The notes: generated by a model not told the origin, from the sequence alone. DNA of 64,000 nt from Gemmiger sp. An87 (GCF_002159185.1 NZ_NFHD01000010.1:45219-109218); one strand, 5' to 3'; shown: positions 40,984 through 55,787, numbered from the stretch's first letter. Translations and numbers: made by a program.

Positions 40984-41030
40984 CAAAACAGAATGAAGAA
41001 GGAAAAAGCGAAAAAAAGAAAGGGGGAAAA

Positions 41031-41431
41031 TCAGCGCCGGCCGGATACCTTCAGGCGGGCCATGGCGCGGGCCAGAGCAGCCTTGGAACGGTAATACTCC
41101 TCCACGCTCTTCTTCTGGCGCAGGCGATCCTCGGCGCGCTCCTTGGCTTCCTGGGCGCGCTTGGCGTCGATCTCCTCGGGCCTTTCGGCGGTGCTCACCA
41201 GCACGATGGCACGCTCGGGCATGATTTCCACAAAGCCCTGGCCGATGGCGGCAACCTGCCACTCACCGTCCACCTTGTAGCGCAGCTCACCCGGCTCCAT
41301 GGCGGTTACAGCGGGCTCGTGGCCCGGCTGTACGCCGTACAGGCCGTCGATGGCGGGGATAACCAGCTCCTCGGCGGGGCCGATGTAGAACTGGCGCTCG
41401 GGGGTGATGATCTCCAGAAACAGGTCAGCCA

Positions 41432-41432
<1 letters not shown>
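41031..41432 (-). CDS. atpC: ATP synthase F1 subunit epsilon
   Basis: 133 residues. N-terminal beta barrel (FLEIITPERQFYIGPAEELVIPAIDGLYGVQPGHEP) and C-terminal helical hairpin (RAQEAKERAEDRLRQKKSVEEYYRSKAALARAMARL). Central stalk subunit that can inhibit ATP hydrolysis. Its start codon overlaps the atpD stop by one base. Last gene of the operon. Confidence 0.95.
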
Positions 41433-42844
<1,412 letters not shown>

Positions 42845-42872
42845 TCAAATATCGAACAATAGAAGAAAAGGA

Positions 42873-43822
42873 TCAGGAGCGTTTCAGCACGCTGCCGTCG
42901 GCGCTCACCAGCAGGGTGAGTGCGGGCTGCATGCGGCGCTCGGGGCGGACCTTGCCGCCTTTCTGCTGGGCGCCGCCCACGATCTCGGTGATCTCCTGGG
43001 TAATGGCGGTCTGCCGGGCCCGGTTGTATTCCAGCGAAAGGGTGCGGATCATCTCGCGGGCATTCTTGGTGGAGGAATCCATGGCGGTCATGCGGGCATT
43101 CTGCTCGCTGCAGAAGGATTCCACCAGGCAGCCGAAGAGCACGCCCTTCAGGTAACCGGGCACGATCTTATCCATGACCTTGTGCTCGGAAGGAACGTAC
43201 ACCACCTGCCGGTTGTACTGGCCGGCGGTGTACTGGGCTTCCTTGTGGGCGAACTGCTCCCGGGTGAGGGGAAGCAGCTGGTAGGTGGCGGGCCGCATCA
43301 GAACGGGGTTCACCATCTCGGTGTAGATCACATGCACCTCGTCCAGCTGGCCCCGCAGAAACAGGTCCACCATGGTGTCGCTGATATCCCGCGCTCTGGT
43401 CACGGTGGGGTCCTGCGCGGTATAAAGGAATTCGCCGTCCACGTTCACGTTCTTGCCGGCGAAGTAGGCCCGGCCCACCTGGCCGATCACAAACAGGATC
43501 GGGTTCTCGGTGGCGGCCAGCTTTTCCTCGGCCAGCTTGAGCACGTTGTGGTTGTAGGCGCCCGCCAGGCCCTTGTCACCGGTGATCACGATGTAGCCCA
43601 CCGTGCGGTGCTTTTTTTCGGGGCGGGTGTCCATGAAGGGATGGTGGAATTCCTTGGAGTGATACAGAATATCGGCAATGGTATCCTGAATCTTCTGGAA
43701 GTAAGGCTCAACGCCATTCAGCTGCTGGCGGGCCTTGCGCATCTTGGAGGAGGAGATCAGATACATGGCATTGGTGATCTTCAGGGTCTGATCCACGCTC
43801 TTGATGCGGGTACGGATCTCTT

Positions 43823-43835
<13 letters not shown>
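42873..43835 (-). CDS. atpG: ATP synthase F1 subunit gamma, with C-terminal extension
   Basis: 320 residues. The N-terminal helix ([31 protein letters not shown]) and the C-terminal helix ([33 protein letters not shown]) are normal. Most gamma subunits end shortly after GGA; here 30 more residues follow (291-320, [11 protein letters not shown]...[11 protein letters not shown]), in a clean frame. It overlaps atpA by 13 bases. Rotating central shaft of the enzyme. Confidence 0.95.
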
Positions 43836-45340
<1,505 letters not shown>

Positions 45341-45347
45341 TGTGGCT

Positions 45348-45863
45348 TCACCTCTCTTGCAGGCGGCGCGCCAAACGATGCAGCTGCCCGCTCACACTCT
45401 TGTTATAGGTCGTCCCGTCGATCTCCAGGACGAAGCCGCCCACCAGGGACGGATCAACGATCACCTGCATCTCCACGCCGTCGCGGCCGTGGCGGCGGCA
45501 CATGGCCTTGGCGATGTCCACCACCATGGCCTCGTCCGGCATCTGGGCGCAGCGCATCACGCAAACCGTCTGGTTGGCAGCGGCCAGCGTGAGCAGATGA
45601 TATTCATATACGATATCGGCAAGCAGGGCAAAGCGGCCCTTTTTTGCCAGCAGTTCATAAAAATGCATCAGCCGGTCCGGGCAGCTTGCGAAGGGCAGGC
45701 GGCGCAGTACCGCCTGCTTTTCTTCCAAGCGGACCGCCGGGCTGACCAGCGCTTCCAGCAGGGGCTTATTTTCCAGAATGAGCTGCGCGGTGTCGCGCAG
45801 CTCGTCCTCGGTGCAGCCGGCCTGATACAAAGCGCTCGCATAACGGGCGGCAGTCAGGCTCAT
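45348..45863 (-). CDS. atpH: ATP synthase F1 subunit delta
   Basis: 171 residues. OSCP/delta family: [59 protein letters not shown] and a C-terminal [29 protein letters not shown]. It links the peripheral stalk to the F1 head. Its ATG overlaps the atpF stop. Confidence 0.93.
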   Translation of the reverse strand: MSLTAARYASALYQAGCTEDELRDTAQLILENKPLLEALVSPAVRLEEKQAVLRRLPFASCPDRLMHFYELLAKKGRFALLADIVYEYHLLTLAAANQTVCVMRCAQMPDEAMVVDIAKAMCRRHGRDGVEMQVIVDPSLVGGFVLEIDGTTYNKSVSGQLHRLARRLQER

Positions 45864-46351
45864 GCGGTCTCCTCCACTTCAGCCAGGAAGGCGTTGACCA
45901 TATCCCGGTCAGCCTGGCTGTTCATCTTCTGCTGCGACACCTTGGAGGCAGCCAGCAGCGCCAGCATGGCGATCTCCTGGCGGGCGCCCTCCAGCAGGGC
46001 ATCCCGGTCGGCCTGGGCCTGCTTCTGGGCGTCGGCCTGCATGCGGGCAATGTCATCCCGGGCCTTGGCCAGCTGAGCCTCATACTCCTGCTGACCGCGC
46101 TTTTTGGCCGCGTCCACAATGTCCTGGGCCTCTTTTTTGGCGTTCAGCAGCTGGGCTTCATACTCCTGACGGCTCTGCTCGGCCTGTTCCATTTTGGCGT
46201 TGGCGCCGTCGATGGTGTCGGCAATTTCCTTGGACCGCTCGTCCAGCATTTTGGTGACCGGTCCGAACAAAAAGATCTTCATCAGAACCAGCAGGATCGC
46301 CAGGTTGATGAATACATAGATGATGTTTGCATCAAGGTTTAAAATCGACAC
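45860..46351 (-). CDS. atpF: ATP synthase Fo subunit b
   Basis: 163 residues. One N-terminal membrane helix (YVFINLAILLVLMKIFLFGPV) and a long charged coiled coil rich in Ala, Lys, Glu and Gln (QSRQEYEAQLLNAKKEAQDI). Peripheral stalk, probably a dimer. The GTG at 46351 follows GAGGGGGCGATGA, 18 bases after atpE. Confidence 0.94.
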   Translation of the reverse strand: MSILNLDANIIYVFINLAILLVLMKIFLFGPVTKMLDERSKEIADTIDGANAKMEQAEQSRQEYEAQLLNAKKEAQDIVDAAKKRGQQEYEAQLAKARDDIARMQADAQKQAQADRDALLEGARQEIAMLALLAASKVSQQKMNSQADRDMVNAFLAEVEETA

Positions 46352-46369
46352 GGCTCATCGCCCCCTCGA

Positions 46370-46585
46370 TTACTGCATGAAGATCAGCAGGATAGCGATC
46401 AGGAAGCCGTAGATCGCGGTGGCCTCGGCCAGGGCGCAGCCCAGCAGCAGGTTGCTGCTGATCTTGCTGGCAGCCTCAGGCTGACGGGCGATGGCTTCGT
46501 TGGACTTGGCGGTGGCAAAACCAATGCCGATACCGGCACCCAGGCCAACCAGAACGGCGATAGCGGCAGCAAAAGCGGTAGTCAT
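46370..46585 (-). CDS. atpE: ATP synthase Fo subunit c
   Basis: 71 residues, two helices with a polar loop (ARQPEA). The ion-binding acid is E54 in ALAEATAIYG. The extra ligands of sodium-type c subunits (Gln in helix 1 and Ser/Thr after the Glu) are replaced by I21 and A55, so proton coupling is expected. Forms the rotor ring. Ribosome site AGGAGG. Confidence 0.95.
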   Translation of the reverse strand: MTTAFAAAIAVLVGLGAGIGIGFATAKSNEAIARQPEAASKISSNLLLGCALAEATAIYGFLIAILLIFMQ

Positions 46586-46631
46586 AATAAGTTCCTCCTA
46601 AAATTCAATGCATTTTTAAAGTAAGATGGTT

Positions 46632-47312
46632 TTATTCAATGGCTTCACTCAGGAACAGGGTCGTGAGGAACACGAACACCACAGCCTGAATGATACCGTC
46701 GAATGCGTCAAAGTAAAGGCTCAGGGGAATGGGCACTGCGATGGGTACCAGCATCTTCACCAGCTCCATGATGATGAAGGCGGCAAATACGTTGCCGAAC
46801 AGTCGCATACACAGCGACAGCGGCCGGATGCCGATCTCCAGAATGTTCAGCGGCGCCACGATGGGCGAGGGCTCCACAAACTTGTGCAGGCCGCCCTTCA
46901 GGCCCTTGATGCGGAAGCTGGAGCCGTAGATCAGCAGAACTGCCAGAAAAGCCAGACCGGCGGTCACGTTCAGGTCCTTGGTGGGCGGCGTGAGGCCGAT
47001 GAACTCGGACAGGTTCGCCAGCACCAGATAGATGCCCATGGTGCCGATGTAAGGCGCGAAGGTGCGCCAGTGTTCGCCCAGGTTGTCCTTGCAGAAGTTG
47101 TTGATGAACCCAACCAGGATTTCCGCCACCATCTGCCGGCGGCCGGGCACCTTTTTCATGCCGTGGGTCAGCCAGATGCAGAAAATGGTGAAGAGCGCAA
47201 TCAGGATCCAGCTGTTGAGTGCGGATTCCGGCACCGGGATTCCGCCGAACAGCGGGATCTCAAAGGCGGTTTTCGGTTGCAGCGCTTCGATGAGTTCTTC
47301 CTTGATATCCAA
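46632..47312 (-). CDS. atpB: ATP synthase Fo subunit a
   Basis: 226 residues with five or six helices. The half-channel region is RPLSLCMRLFGNVFAAFIIMELV, where the essential Arg is the first R of SLCMRLFGN. First gene of the operon (B-E-F-H-A-G-D-C); no atpI precedes it. The start is a TTG at 47312 behind GGGGGGAG, the only in-frame choice that fits MDIKEELIEAL. Confidence 0.94.
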   Translation of the reverse strand: MDIKEELIEALQPKTAFEIPLFGGIPVPESALNSWILIALFTIFCIWLTHGMKKVPGRRQMVAEILVGFINNFCKDNLGEHWRTFAPYIGTMGIYLVLANLSEFIGLTPPTKDLNVTAGLAFLAVLLIYGSSFRIKGLKGGLHKFVEPSPIVAPLNILEIGIRPLSLCMRLFGNVFAAFIIMELVKMLVPIAVPIPLSLYFDAFDGIIQAVVFVFLTTLFLSEAIE

Positions 47313-47341
47313 TAAATCTCCCCCCTTTTCGGTACCTGCCT

Positions 47342-47370
47342 ATTCTATGACAAACGCCCCGGAAGTGTAA
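47342..47370 (-). promoter_or_regulatory. Likely promoter of the atp operon
   Basis: Minus strand: TTACAC (47370-47365), 17-base spacer, TAGAAT (47347-47342), 30 bases before atpB. The boxes are moderate. An odd run of two CTTTTTTTA-like units lies just upstream (47384-47402). Confidence 0.5.
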
Positions 47371-47492
47371 GGCTTACGAAAGTAAAAAAAGTAAAAAAAG
47401 CGTCTTTGAAAAATATGGTTGGCGGTTTGCACAACAGTTGTTTTCATTGTGGAAAACCTGTACGAAAGATGCTCTCTGCTCCGGCGGAGCAT

Positions 47493-47522
47493 TTGGCGCA
47501 GGGGGGGAAAATGTGCTATCAT
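47493..47522 (+). promoter_or_regulatory. Promoter of the two-component system
   Basis: TTGGCG (47493-47498), 18-base spacer, TATCAT (47517-47522), 40 bases before the kinase. Confidence 0.6.
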
Positions 47523-47561
47523 ATTACATATATCGCCTGAAATAGGGGAGGGGGACCGGCC

Positions 47562-49208
47562 GTGAAACTGCTTGCTCATCTGAAAAAGACCCTGAATGCT
47601 CAGCTGGTCACCCTGAGCGTGGCGCTGATCGTGCTCACGGTGCTCATCGCCATGGGCAGCAGCCTGTGGCTGAATCTGCGTTCCAGCCACCAGATGATGG
47701 ACCGGAACATGCTGGACGTGGCGTATCTGCTGGCCCGCACCCAGGACGTGCGGGGCCTGCTGGAGGGAGACGGCGACCAGTCGGTCACGGCGCTGCTGCA
47801 GCAGGTGGTGCGCCGGGTGAGCGACCTGGACGTGGCGGTGGTCATCGATACGGAGGGCTCCATGCTGGCCGGGGCCAGCACCCGAAGCGGGCTGCAGGGA
47901 GTGGTCCAGCCGGACCCGAGCAGGACCGACCCGGTTTTTCTGCAGGAGGGCGAGACCGAAAACGGCATGGAGCGCTGCGCCTGCGCCAAGGTCTTCGACG
48001 AGGAGGGCAACCTGCTGGGCTATGCCGTGGTGGGGGTCTACATGCGGTCGGTGTACCGGATGGTGGCCGGAACCGTGCTGCAGTACCTGGTCATCGCGGC
48101 GGTGGCGCTGTGCATCGGCGGCTTCTGGGCCCGGCGGCTGGCCCGCTACATCAAAAGCGAGCTGGCGGGCTACGAACCCGAGGACCTGCACCGGCTGATG
48201 GTGCAGCGGGCGGATATCTGGGACGCGCTGGAAGAGGGCGTGATGGCCATTGACGAAAACGAGCGCATCATCTACCTGAACGCGGCGGCAAAGCAGATGC
48301 TGGAGCTGCCGGTGGACGAGGCGGTGGGCCAGCCCCTGCACCAGGTCTACCCGGCCAGCACGCTGGACCGGGTGCTGCACAGCGGCAAGGCGGAATACAA
48401 CGTGCCCTTAAAATCGCTGGTTCACGTGAAAATTCTGGCGGACCGGATGCCCATTGTGAAGAACGGCCGCACGGTGGGCGCGGTGGCCATCTTCCGCAAC
48501 CGCACCGAGATGGTGCGCCTGGCCGAGGATCTGACCGGCGTGAACCACGTGGTGGAGGCGCTGCGGGCCAACACCCATGAATTCATGAACAAGCTGCACG
48601 TGATTCTGGGCCTGTTGCAGCTGGAGGAATACAAGGAGGCCGAGCGCTATGTGCTGGAGTTGACCAAGGTGCGGGCCCAGTCCATGGGCGGCATCACCGG
48701 CCGCATCCAGGAGCCCGCGGTGGCGGCGCTGCTCATCGGCAAGCTCAGCCGCGCCCAGGAACTGCGGGTGGTCTTCCGGCTGGATGCCTCCAGCCATTTT
48801 CCCCATGGCAGCCGCTGCCTGCCCATCGACGCCATGATCTCGGTACTGGGCAACCTGATCGAGAACGCCTTCGACTCCTTCAAGAACGTGGCGGACGGCG
48901 CGGTGCGGGAGGTGGAGGTCTGCATCCAGGAGGAGGCCCAGGGCCTGCTCATCTGCGTGGAGGACACCGGCTGCGGCATTGCACCCAAGGTGCAGCAGCG
49001 GATGTTCGAGCAGGGCTTTTCCACCAAGGGCGAGGGCCGGGGCACCGGTCTTGCCCTGGTGCAGAGCATCGTGCAGGCCTACGGCGGCGACGTGCGGGTG
49101 GAATCGGTGGTGGGCTTGGGCACCACCTTCACCATTCACATCCCGCCCCAGGAAGAGAATGCAGAGGATAAGCAGGAAAAGGAGGAGAGAGATTGTACCA
49201 GGTCGTGA
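47562..49208 (+). CDS. Sensor histidine kinase, CitA/DcuS type
   Basis: 548 residues. Helix 1 (about 15-37), an extracellular PAS-like sensor (about 40-165), helix 2 (about 168-190), a cytoplasmic PAS domain (DALEEGVMAIDENERIIYLN), the phosphoacceptor region ANTHEFMNKLHVILGLLQL and an ATPase domain with N box NLIENAFDS and G boxes EDTGCGI and GRGTGLALV. Kinases of this group sense dicarboxylates or citrate. GTG start after GGGGAGGGGG. It overlaps its response regulator by 16 bases. No transporter gene is next to it, so the ligand is unknown. Confidence 0.9.
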   Translation: MKLLAHLKKTLNAQLVTLSVALIVLTVLIAMGSSLWLNLRSSHQMMDRNMLDVAYLLARTQDVRGLLEGDGDQSVTALLQQVVRRVSDLDVAVVIDTEGSMLAGASTRSGLQGVVQPDPSRTDPVFLQEGETENGMERCACAKVFDEEGNLLGYAVVGVYMRSVYRMVAGTVLQYLVIAAVALCIGGFWARRLARYIKSELAGYEPEDLHRLMVQRADIWDALEEGVMAIDENERIIYLNAAAKQMLELPVDEAVGQPLHQVYPASTLDRVLHSGKAEYNVPLKSLVHVKILADRMPIVKNGRTVGAVAIFRNRTEMVRLAEDLTGVNHVVEALRANTHEFMNKLHVILGLLQLEEYKEAERYVLELTKVRAQSMGGITGRIQEPAVAALLIGKLSRAQELRVVFRLDASSHFPHGSRCLPIDAMISVLGNLIENAFDSFKNVADGAVREVEVCIQEEAQGLLICVEDTGCGIAPKVQQRMFEQGFSTKGEGRGTGLALVQSIVQAYGGDVRVESVVGLGTTFTIHIPPQEENAEDKQEKEERDCTRS

Positions 49209-49885
49209 TCGTGGAGGATGACCCCATGGTGGCCATGCTCAACCGCCGCTATACCGAAAAGGACCCGCGCTTTCAGGTGTGCCGGGAATGTCCGGACGGC
49301 CGGGCCGCGCTGGAATATCTGCGCAGCCACCCGGCGGATCTGGTGATTCTGGATATGTACATGCCCCAGATGGACGGGCTGGACGTGCTGCGCCAGCTGC
49401 GGGCGGCAGGGGTGAGCACCGATGTGATCATGATCACCGCCGCCAGCGACACCGCCACCGTGGAGGCGGCCATGCGGCTGGGCGTGGTGGATTACCTGGT
49501 CAAGCCCTTTGAATACGACCGCTTCTGCCAGGCGCTGGATGCCTTTGACCGGCGCAGGCAGGCCATCCGGGCCCAGAGCGTGAACCAGCAGCAGCTGGAC
49601 GAGCTGCTGCACCGGGGACCGGCTGCGGCAGCCCCGGCGGAGGAAAAGCCGGAGGACAAGCCGCTGCCCAAGGGGCTGCAGCCCAAAACGCTGGAGGCCA
49701 TCTGCGCCTGCCTGCAGGCCAACCCACAGGGCCTCACCTGCGAGCAGCTGGCCATGAAGACCGGCTTTTCGGCGGTAACCGCCCGTCACTACGTGCACTA
49801 TCTGGTGGAATGCGGCCGGGCCGATTCCCGGGTGGATTACTCCACCGGCGGACGGCCCAGCGTGATCTATACCCTGCACGGCTGA
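49193..49885 (+). CDS. Response regulator, CitB/DcuR type
   Basis: 230 residues. The receiver domain has acidic D9/D10, phosphorylated D54 in VILDMYMPQMDG and K in VDYLVKPFEYD. The C-terminal HTH (EQLAMKTGFSAVTARHYVHYLVECG, about 183-207) ends with GRPSVIYTL as in CitB/DcuR proteins. A Pro/Ala/Glu-rich linker joins them. TTG start at 49193 within the kinase gene gives YQVVIVEDD. Its targets are not evident; the next gene, DUF554, is a candidate. Confidence 0.9.
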   Translation: MYQVVIVEDDPMVAMLNRRYTEKDPRFQVCRECPDGRAALEYLRSHPADLVILDMYMPQMDGLDVLRQLRAAGVSTDVIMITAASDTATVEAAMRLGVVDYLVKPFEYDRFCQALDAFDRRRQAIRAQSVNQQQLDELLHRGPAAAAPAEEKPEDKPLPKGLQPKTLEAICACLQANPQGLTCEQLAMKTGFSAVTARHYVHYLVECGRADSRVDYSTGGRPSVIYTLHG

Positions 49886-49925
49886 GCGCCGGGGCAGATC
49901 AATCGGGGAGGGAAACGAGAGCAAT

Positions 49926-50618
49926 ATGATTGGAACCATTGCAAATACGGCCACCATTCTGGCGGGCAGCCTGGTGGGCAGCCGGCTGAAAAGCGGCCTG
50001 GGCGAAAAATACAAGGAGGCCCTGATGAACGGCATGGGCCTGGCGGCCACCCTGCTGGGCGTGAACTCGGTGGTACAGGCCATGCCCCAGAGCCGGTATT
50101 CGGTGCTGTTCATCGTGAGTCTGGCGGTGGGCGGCGTGCTGGGCACCGCCATCTCGCTGGACACCCTGTTCCAGAAGGCGGTGGACAAGCTGCCGCTGGC
50201 GGGCGGCAGTGAGCTGGGCAAGGGCCTTTCCACTGCCATCCTGTTGTTCTGTGCCGGGACCCTGAGCATCCTGGGTCCCATGCAGAGTGCCCTGCAGGGC
50301 GACAATACCTATCTGTTCACCAACGCGGTGCTGGACGGCATCACCTCCACGGTGCTGGCATCAACCTTCGGCATCGGTATCGCGCTGGCGGCACTGGTGC
50401 TCTTCTGCTGGCAGGGGGCCATCTATCTGCTGTCCGGCGCGATTGCCCCCTATGTGACCACGGAGCTGCTCACCGAACTGAGCCTGGTGGGCGGTGCGCT
50501 GATCTTCAGCTCCGGCCTGGGAATCTTAGGTATCAAGCAGATCAAAACCCTGAACTATCTGCCCGCTCTGGCGGTGAGCGCCGTCGCGGTGGTGGTCCTG
50601 CAGGCGCTGGGTCTGTGA
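49926..50618 (+). CDS. DUF554 family membrane protein
   Basis: 230 residues, six or seven hydrophobic segments. The start IGTIANTATILAGSLVGSRLKSGLGEKYKEALMNGMGLAATLLG (quoted in part: IGTIANTATILAGSLVGS) is the DUF554 (YdfK/YqgA) hallmark. Function unknown in the family; a transport role is often supposed. It lies 40 bases after the response regulator and may belong to its operon. Confidence 0.87.
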   Translation: MIGTIANTATILAGSLVGSRLKSGLGEKYKEALMNGMGLAATLLGVNSVVQAMPQSRYSVLFIVSLAVGGVLGTAISLDTLFQKAVDKLPLAGGSELGKGLSTAILLFCAGTLSILGPMQSALQGDNTYLFTNAVLDGITSTVLASTFGIGIALAALVLFCWQGAIYLLSGAIAPYVTTELLTELSLVGGALIFSSGLGILGIKQIKTLNYLPALAVSAVAVVVLQALGL

Positions 50619-50644
50619 GGGCCACCCGGCGGGGCGGGCCTTCA

Positions 50645-50673
50645 TTGACTTTTTTAATAAAAGGCGTTATATT
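50645..50673 (+). promoter_or_regulatory. Promoter of the molybdopterin gene pair
   Basis: TTGACT (50645-50650), 17-base spacer, TATATT (50668-50673), 65 bases before moaA. Confidence 0.78.
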
Positions 50674-50738
50674 TATTAAAATATAAGGAAGCCGCCCGGG
50701 GTCAGGTCTGCCCGGTGCGGGAAAGGGGAATTGACCCG

Positions 50739-51704
50739 ATGAAGGATCGTTACGGCCGCAGCATCGACTATCTGCGGATCTCACTCACCGACCGGTGCAA
50801 TCTGCGCTGCCGGTACTGCATGCCGAACGGGGCGGACTTTGTGCCGCATCAGGAGATTCTGCGCTATGAGGAGATTCTGCGCACGGCGCGGGCGGCCATC
50901 AGTCTGGGCATTTGTAACTTCAAGGTGACCGGCGGCGAGCCGCTGGTGCGCCGGGGCGCGGTGGAGTTTGTGGAGCAGCTGAAAAACCTGCCCGGCTGCG
51001 GCCAGGTGACCCTGACCACCAACGGGGTGCTGCTGGAGGAGCTGGCGCTGCCCCTGGCCCGGGCGGGGCTGGATGCGGTGAATGTGAGCATCGACGCGCT
51101 GGACCCGGCCCGCTACGCGGCCATCACCGGGCACGACGTGCTGGACAAGGTGCTGCGGGGCGTGCGTGCTTCCATGGCGGCGGGCATCCGCACCAAGCTG
51201 AACTGTGTGCTGCTGGCCAGCGCCGAGCCGGAGGTGGTACTGCTGGCGGCAATGGCGGAAAAATGGCCGCTGGATGTGCGGTTCATCGAGCTGATGCCCA
51301 TCGGCGAGGGCAGCGGAGGCGGCGGCCTGTCGCCCGAAAGGGCCCGGGCGCTGCTGCTGGAGCGCTGGCCGGACCTGCACCCGGTAAATGAGCGGCGGGG
51401 CAACGGCCCGGCCCATTATGAGGCCAGCGAACGCCTGCGGGGCCGCATCGGCTGGATCGACGCGGTGAGCCACCGGTTCTGCGACCAGTGCAACCGGCTG
51501 CGGCTCACCAGCACCGGCCAGCTCAAGCCCTGCCTGTGCTACGACGCCTCGGTGGACCTGCGGGCGCTGCTGCGCACCGGCGCATCCGACGAGGCGCTGC
51601 AGGCGGCCATCGCCCGGGCGGTGGAGCAAAAGCCCGCCCATCACTGCTTTGACAAATACGATGAGATCACAGAACACCGCCGCATGGCGCAGATCGGAGG
51701 ATAA
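50739..51704 (+). CDS. moaA: GTP 3',8-cyclase MoaA
   Basis: 321 residues. Radical SAM cluster C20-x3-C24-x2-C27 in DRCNLRCRYC, the KVTGGEPLVRRG SAM motif, a second cluster motif CDQCNRLRL...PCLC near residues 249-266, and the C-terminal GG needed for activation. It makes the first intermediate of molybdenum cofactor from GTP. ATG 50739 follows AAAGGGG. Followed after 6 bases by a MOSC-MogA fusion. moaC, moaD, moaE and moeA are not in the window. Confidence 0.95.
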   Translation: MKDRYGRSIDYLRISLTDRCNLRCRYCMPNGADFVPHQEILRYEEILRTARAAISLGICNFKVTGGEPLVRRGAVEFVEQLKNLPGCGQVTLTTNGVLLEELALPLARAGLDAVNVSIDALDPARYAAITGHDVLDKVLRGVRASMAAGIRTKLNCVLLASAEPEVVLLAAMAEKWPLDVRFIELMPIGEGSGGGGLSPERARALLLERWPDLHPVNERRGNGPAHYEASERLRGRIGWIDAVSHRFCDQCNRLRLTSTGQLKPCLCYDASVDLRALLRTGASDEALQAAIARAVEQKPAHHCFDKYDEITEHRRMAQIGG

Positions 51705-51710
51705 CAAAGG

Positions 51711-52646
51711 ATGGGAACCGTAAAAGCGATTTGTGTGTCCGAAACCCGGGGCGTGGCCAAGCACCCGGTGGAAAAGGCCAGCTTCACCCCCGAGTGGGGC
51801 CTGGTGGGCGACGCCCATGGCGGCAACTGGCACCGGCAGGTGAGCCTTTTGGGCGATGAAAAAATCGAAGCCTTCCGGCAGAAGGGCGCCCAGGTGGATT
51901 ACGGTGCCTTCGGAGAAAATCTGGTGGTGGAGGGCTTTGACTTCCGGGCTTTGCCGGTGGGCACCCTGCTGCGCTGCGGCTCCGTGCTGCTGGAGATCAC
52001 CCAGATCGGCAAGGAGTGCCACAATCATTGCCAGATCTACAAGACCATGGGCGACTGCATCATGCCCCGGGAGGGCGTGTTCGCCCGGGTGCTGGAGGGC
52101 GGCGAGATCAAAGTGGGCGACGAGATGCGGCTGGCCGAGCGCACCGGCGAGCGGCCCTTCCAGGCGGCGGTGATTACGTTGTCCGACAAGGGGTCTCAGG
52201 GCCAGCGGAAGGACGAGAGCGGCCCGGCCATTGTGAAGCGGCTGGAGGAAAAGGGCTACCAGGTGGTGGAGACCCTGCTGCTGGCGGATGAACAGGCAGT
52301 GCTGGAACGGCAGCTGATCCGCCTGTGCGACCAGCGCCAGCTGGACCTGATTCTCACCACCGGCGGCACCGGTTTTGCCCCCCGGGACGTGACCCCCGAG
52401 GCCACCATGGCAGTGGCCCAGCGGAATGCGCCCGGCATCGCCGAGGCCATCCGGGCGGCCAGTCTGCGCATTACGCCCCGGGCCATGCTCAGCCGGGGTG
52501 TGTCGGTGATCCGGGGCAAGACCCTGATCGTCAACCTGCCCGGCAGCCCCAAGGCGGTGCAGGAGAGCATGGACGTATTCCTGGACGTGATTCCCCACGG
52601 TCTGACCCTGCTGCGGGGTGAGGGCGGCGAGTGCGCCCGCAAATAA
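51711..52646 (+). CDS. MOSC domain fused to MogA/MoaB-like molybdopterin adenylyltransferase
   Basis: 311 residues. Residues 1-145 are a MOSC domain (EWGLVGDAHGGNWHRQVSLL, the cysteine-containing ITQIGKECHNHCQIYKTMGDCIMP). Residues 150-305 are a MoaB/MogA domain (AAVITLSDKGSQGQRKDESG, LILTTGGTGFAPRDVTPEA, LIVNLPGSPKAV). The MogA part adenylylates molybdopterin. MOSC domains handle sulfur or bind the cofactor. The fusion couples cofactor maturation steps in one chain and follows moaA by 6 bases. Confidence 0.92.
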   Translation: MGTVKAICVSETRGVAKHPVEKASFTPEWGLVGDAHGGNWHRQVSLLGDEKIEAFRQKGAQVDYGAFGENLVVEGFDFRALPVGTLLRCGSVLLEITQIGKECHNHCQIYKTMGDCIMPREGVFARVLEGGEIKVGDEMRLAERTGERPFQAAVITLSDKGSQGQRKDESGPAIVKRLEEKGYQVVETLLLADEQAVLERQLIRLCDQRQLDLILTTGGTGFAPRDVTPEATMAVAQRNAPGIAEAIRAASLRITPRAMLSRGVSVIRGKTLIVNLPGSPKAVQESMDVFLDVIPHGLTLLRGEGGECARK

Positions 52647-52654
52647 GACGAAAA

Positions 52655-52699
52655 GAGCCCGCGGTTCCGACGCTTTGCCGGAACCGCGGGCTTTCTTTT
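52655..52699 (+). terminator. Terminator of the molybdopterin genes
   Basis: Fourteen-base perfect stem AGCCCGCGGTTCCG / CGGAACCGCGGGCT, then TTCTTTT. Confidence 0.92.
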
Positions 52700-52707
52700 A
52701 TCCAAAA

Positions 52708-52745
52708 TAGAAAACGCCCGCCGGACTTGCAAAATCCGGCGGGCG
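52708..52745 (-). terminator. Terminator of secA
   Basis: Minus strand: CGCCCGCCGGA / TCCGGCGGGCG, 9-base loop, followed by TTTTCTATTTTGG. Confidence 0.88.
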
Positions 52746-52759
52746 CGTATTTTACTGGC

Positions 52760-55543
<2,784 letters not shown>

Positions 55544-55639
55544 TCACATTCTTCTCTATATCGTTGATACACAAAAATGGCCGCGCAAATGAGCGGCGCA
55601 CCGTGCGTGTATAGAAAGCCCATACTACGCTATTCTAAT

Positions 55640-55668
55640 ATCATACATCATCCATAGCCCCCTGTCAA
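55640..55668 (-). promoter_or_regulatory. Promoter of secA
   Basis: Minus strand: consensus TTGACA (55668-55663), 17-base spacer, TATGAT (55645-55640). Confidence 0.82.
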
Positions 55669-55708
55669 AGCGAGGGGGTGGAATATTTGTTAATTTTTTT
55701 GTCAGACA

Positions 55709-55737
55709 TTGATTTTACTGCATAAACTGGTTATACT
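55709..55737 (+). promoter_or_regulatory. Promoter of the hemolysin III family gene
   Basis: TTGATT (55709-55714), 17-base spacer, TATACT (55732-55737), 50 bases before the gene. Confidence 0.78.
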
Positions 55738-55787
55738 AACAATAGAACATAGTTTTTGAAACTAGATAGTTTCAAGGAGGGGATTTT

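Noticed and set aside
47380..47402. Tandem GTAAAAAAA units as a regulatory repeat upstream of atpB
   Set aside because: Only two short A-rich units; could be an UP-like element but nothing further supports it.
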